A program made the translations under genes and the position numbers. The notes beneath the pieces were generated by a model that worked only from the letters and a program-made list of their open reading frames with translations, made no database searches and had not been told where the DNA came from. Below are positions 60,323 through 64,000 of a DNA stretch of 64,000 nt, piece after piece. Numbering within the stretch: the stretch's first letter is position 1; the number at the start of each line of letters is the position of its first letter. The DNA comes from Saccharum officinarum (lineage: Eukaryota > Streptophyta > Magnoliopsida > Poales > Poaceae): NCBI GenBank assembly GCA_020631735.1, contig CM036223.1, forward strand, positions 5,308,191 through 5,372,190. The letters run 5' to 3'.

Positions 60323-61702
60323 ATGGAGCCGGGCTCCTGCTCGCGCCGCTCGTGGGCGGACGAGGTCGAGGCAGAGGCTCCTTTCGAGCTTCCTCCGTTG
60401 GCGGCGGCAGCGCACGCGTCGCGCGTACTCCGGGTGAGCTCCCTGGACCCGGACGCGGAGCCTTTCTTCGTCTGGCCGTGGTAAGGCGGCCGTGTTGCCC
60501 CGGCTACAGCGTCGCCGTCGCCGCCGCCGGCCACGTCGGGGCCGCGCTCCCCGGGAGGCGCCCCGGCTCGCTCCAACGTCGCCGCGGCCGGCTCTGGCAT
60601 GCCATCGCCGGCTGTGCACCCGCCTCGCATGTCTGCCGAGCCGGACGAGGAGGGCTTCCGGGAGGTGCACAGTCGCCGGCGTTGGCCTGTGCCCGCAAAC
60701 CTTGTGGGAAAGTGTTTCAACTGTCTCGCGGAGACTCACGTCAAAGCCGAATGCACGTTCCCATCCAGGTGCTTCCGTTGCATGGAGGAGGGCCATCAGG
60801 AGCGCTGCTGTCCTCTGGGGGGGGGGGGGGGGGGGGGCGGTCGCGTCGGAAAGCGGGGACGTCGTCCTGGGCGTCTGCGGGGGTGTCGTCGTCGGTGCTC
60901 CCCCGCACGCCGTGCCTCGCCGCCGGACACTGCCTCCGCGCGCTCGGTGTCCACGGGCAGATCGCCCTCCGTGCCCCTGGTTTGTGCACCACCCACTCCT
61001 GAGCCGGCGTGGGCGGCGTCCGGTGATTTGGCTACCATTGCCGCGGCTTTTGATTTGGGTCGTGAGCACCAGTGCTGGCCGGTGACTACCGACGAGGCGG
61101 ATGGGCCCCCGGATGCGGGCGGCTCCGGGTGGGCCAGAGCAGATGGTTTCGCCGCTGGGGGTGCTCTTGGTGACAACGCTGCGGGCGCCGCGGATGAGGC
61201 TAGACCCTGTCGTGCGCCGGGGGACAGGTCTGGTTATCCCCGTGCGCTGCTGCGACGGGTCGAGGAACCACCGGCGACCCCAACGTCCAGGGCGCGGAAC
61301 CCACTCCTGCAGCTCGTCGTGGTTCCGCGGACTGCAGCCTTGCAGGCGGCTGAGGATGCACTCCCGATGGCTCTGTTGGCGCTGGTGCTGGGCACCAGGC
61401 CTGCGGTCACACCGGCGGCCATGCTCCACTACCTACAGGAGTTCTACGGCATTGCTGAGGACGCCGTCTCCGTCCGCCGGACCCGACCAGATGACTTCAT
61501 CGTGCGTTTTGCCCGCCAAGAGGACCTGGACTCCGTCCTCAATCATGCATCAGCGTCCAGCGGGCGCGCCGTTTGCGCTGCGCTGGAGGCGGTGGAGTCG
61601 CCTAATCATGGGCTCCGCGGGAGCCTACCGCTACCGAGCCGAGCCCTCGTCGGCCTGAAGGGCGTCCCATCGCATGCACGCTCGTCGGAGGTGGCTCAGG
61701 CC
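60323..61702 (+). pseudogene. CCHC zinc-knuckle protein with RNA-binding-like C-terminal domain, one internal stop, 3' end cut
   Basis: The frame opens at 60323 (MEPGSCSRRSWADEVEAE), meets a TAA at 60482-60484, and stays open in the same phase from 60485 to 61789. Two CCHC knuckles, CFNCLAETHVKAEC and CFRCMEEGHQERCC, follow the phrase EGFREVHSRRRW. After a Gly/Arg-rich linker (over a 21-base G run at 60817-60837) comes MALLALVLGTRPAVTPA to SVRRTRPDDFIVRFARQEDL and RALVGLKGVPSHAR, resembling a common grass family of retroelement-associated proteins (DUF4283-like fold). The coding part ends where a Copia LTR begins at 61703. The gtaag at the TAA could alternatively be a splice donor. Gag-like or LINE ORF1-like nucleic acid binding is inferred. 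Function in the cell is unknown. Confidence 0.6.
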
Positions 61703-62114
61703 TGTTATATTCAATTGAATGTGTGTACCTCTGTAACCGTAGGATTGGGTAAGCTCCTTTACGTTTCTCCTTTCGGCACAGCAACATAGACGCCGGTGCC
61801 GCGGTGTAGTAGGAGTCGTCCAGCGCGGTGGAGAGAAGTCCAGTGGCGCCGGCGGTGACCCTGCAGGCGACGACAGTGGTGGCGGGCTCATCCCGTCGCT
61901 GGCAGCACGCTTTAGGATCGTATTAGGGTATCTCTATAGGTGGGTGTGGCGGCTCACGGCAAAACCTCTTTCTCTGAGCCCTCACCCCCACCTTCCTTTT
62001 ATGTGTGCTGTGCGACAGGGGCCCTCCAACCGAATTAGGGTTGGGCTCCCCCGATCAGGGAGTAGAGATAGGGCCCAATAGGCCGTTGGGCCTATTGGTG
62101 GAGATCAACTAACA
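61703..62114 (-). repeat. 3' LTR of a Copia element, 412 bp
   Basis: Plus-strand edges tgttatattc and caactaaca give TGTTA...TAACA termini. The purine tract next to it (minus-strand aagggggagaa, 62115-62125) fixes the element-side boundary. The outer edge at 61703 rests on the inverted TGTTA only. Its insertion cuts the zinc-knuckle frame. Confidence 0.55.
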
Positions 62115-64000
62115 TTCTCCCCCTTGATCTCATTCCATCTTTCACTTTCATATCATTTGCTTTTGTTCATTCCATTACAGATTAGCTTGTAGAGCATGTC
62201 TCATCGTCACGGTCCATTGCCGATATACTTAACAGCTACAACTCACTACTCTGTTCTGAAATAGATACTTATCTTTGGGCCTTCTTTTGTCCAGGAATAT
62301 TTTAGGCTTTCCCTTAAACCCAAGCTAGCTACATGTTCTCTGAACACCATGTCATCTGAACATGTTGGGTGGTAAGCCTTTTGTAAGCGGATCCGCGAGC
62401 ATCCTTTCTGTTCTTATATGCTCAAGACTTATGACTTGATCCCGGACTTTATCTTTCACAACATAATACTCTATGTCAATGTGTTTGGCAGCACCACTTG
62501 ACTTATGTTGTGAGCATCCTGTACTGCCAGATTATAATCGCAGTATTACTTTAGTGGTTTATAGATGTCGTCAACCACCTTCAAACCGGGTAGGAACTTC
62601 ATTAGTTAGTTCACCTGCCCGTTGCCTCATAGCACGCTACAAACTGTCATACATTGTGGACGATGTAGTGACAGTTTGTTTTGAGCTTTTTCATGAAATA
62701 GCTCCCCTTTGCGAGATGATAGAAAATCCACGTCTGGATATGCATTCACTCTCGCATAATCAAAATCTGAATATCCCACCATGTGGAGTGAATTAGATCT
62801 TCTATATGTCATCATGAGGCCTTTCGTTCCTTACAAATAATGCAAGACTTTCTTTACTAATTTCAGTGTTCTATTCCAGAATTGCTCTGAATCTGCCAAG
62901 TAAAACCCGGTAACAAATGCAAAGTCAGGGCGCGTACATACTTGAGCATGTTGCAAGCTTCCGACAGCTGAAGCATATGGAACTACTTTCACTTTATCGA
63001 TTGAGCTCATATTGGTTTCTGGGGCATTGAAAATCCCCACATCTGTCACCCTTGACTATAGGAGCAGGTGAAGGACTATATTTGTGCATACTGAATTTCT
63101 TTAAGATCTTTTCCATGTATGCCTTTTGTGACAGTCCTTATACCCTTTTCTTTTATCTTGGTGAATCTCGATCCCTAGAACGAATGAGGCTTCGCTAAGA
63201 TCTTTCATATCAAATTTCTTTGTCTCCAGTAGTAGACTGACATCACTACTAGCAAGTAAGATATCATCTACATACAGGACAAGGAAGTTAAACTTCCCAT
63301 TCTTAAACTTTGCATAGACACAATTGTCCTCTACATTCTCTTTTAAAACCCAAAATTCTTTATTGACTGATCAAACTTCAAGTACCACCGTCTTGAAGCT
63401 TGCTTTAATCTATAAATGGATTTCTTTAGGCGGTATCCCATTCGTTCTTTTCCTTCCATGACAAAACCTTTCGGTTGTGCCATGTAAACCTTTTTCCTCC
63501 AAGTCTCCATTGAGAAATGCCGTCTTTACATCCATCTGATGTAATTCTAAATCGTAATGTGCCACTAATGCTATTATGATTCTGAAGGAATCCTTACATG
63601 AGACTGGAGAAAAGGTCTCATTGTAATCAATCCCTTCTCTTTGCATAAATCCTTTTGCCACAAGTCACGCTTTATATATTTCTATATTCCCTTGAGAGTC
63701 AAGTTTTGTTCTGTAGACCCATTTACAGCCTACTGTATTGGCTCCTTTAGGAATTATTTTCAAATCCCAAACTTTATTGGCATTCATCGATTTCATTTCA
63801 TCTTTCATGGCCTCAAGCCACTTTGATGACTGATCACTACTCATGGCTTCTTCAAACGAGGCTTTGATAATCCTCCATTTGAAATTCTTTAGTGTTGTAC
63901 ACTTCATAATCAGCAACAATAGCTGATTTTCTAACTCTTTGAGACCTTCTAGGGCCTCCACATTTGGCACATCCTCTGTTTGAGGCTGTTGTTGCTCCCC
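62115..64000 (-). mobile_element. Decayed Copia retrotransposon, 3' half, minus strand, leaving the window
   Basis: From right to left: pre-RT and RT start (63970-63665), RT core (63661-63410, MAKGFMQREGIDYNETFSPV and MDVKTAFLNG), catalytic YVDDILLA at about 63250-63290, connection (63049-62831, RPDFAFVTG) and RNase H (62815-62627, VGYSDFDYA). Several stops and frameshifts separate these pieces. The type differs from the Sirevirus-like element in sequence and LTR length and fits the Tork/Angela-like side of Copia; that lineage call is tentative. Confidence 0.75.
62627..63970 (-). pseudogene. Copia reverse transcriptase-RNase H remnant
   Basis: All recognisable pieces lie in the same phase (or nearly so) but are broken by stops and small indels, for example between 63410 and 63050. 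The RT catalytic YVDD is preserved. Integrase and gag would lie right of the window. Confidence 0.75.

Overview
This is a plant nuclear window, almost certainly from a grass and most likely a panicoid of the sorghum, Miscanthus or sugarcane type. The reasons are GC-rich first exons in two of the three genes, dense grass-type MITEs, CACTA elements, Helitron ends, Sirevirus-like Copia LTRs and a long Gypsy-type LTR. A run of exactly 100 Ns (32144-32243) is a scaffold gap. There is no prokaryotic signal, no CRISPR array, and I saw no tRNA gene.

The genes lie in the first 17 kb, all on the plus strand: (1) a WUSCHEL-related homeobox gene of the WOX3 clade (5061-6019, two exons, 271 aa), (2) a 59-residue DUF4535/STMP1-type membrane microprotein gene with a 2-kb intron in its 5' leader (about 11.88-14.22 kb), and (3) a STAR2/ALS3-type ABC-transporter membrane subunit gene (15843-17105, three exons, 282 aa). 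From memory, rice carries WOX3B and STAR2 close together at the start of chromosome 5, so this looks like the orthologous block. The three genes share no pathway; the link is conserved gene order.

From 17.5 kb to the right edge I see mostly mobile DNA. A minus-strand LINE-like remnant (17.8-20.25 kb) abuts a CACTA transposon (from 20252) whose tnp2 transposase gene is cut by a minus-strand Sirevirus-like Copia element (22524 into the gap). That element has a complete 2291-bp 3' LTR, PPT, broken gag and pol, PBS and a partial 5' LTR. Right of the gap a 4117-bp solo LTR (34256-38372) with a perfect GCCGG target duplication sits inside a second, opposite-facing LTR. Next come a 5S-rRNA-derived, Cassandra-like sequence (38923-39198), a second Sirevirus-like LTR (39.2-41.17 kb), a Helitron 3' end, and a third LTR fragment (43.08-44.4 kb).

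From 44.4 to 57 kb there are a 540-bp direct duplication, a 110-bp TA microsatellite, a 500-bp near-perfect palindrome, about ten MITEs mainly of one Tourist-like family, and a 992-bp Mutator-like foldback element with a perfect 9-bp target duplication. The last 5 kb hold a Copia LTR with an unusual primer-binding site, a GC-rich reading frame with two CCHC zinc knuckles and one internal stop, and the 3' half of a decayed minus-strand Copia element that cuts that frame and runs off the window.

I see no wholly new biochemical system. The best leads are the CCGGACGCG arrays before the TATA box in two Sirevirus-like LTRs, the LTR-associated zinc-knuckle frame, the 500-bp palindrome, the MULE foldback and the nested, TSD-verified insertions.
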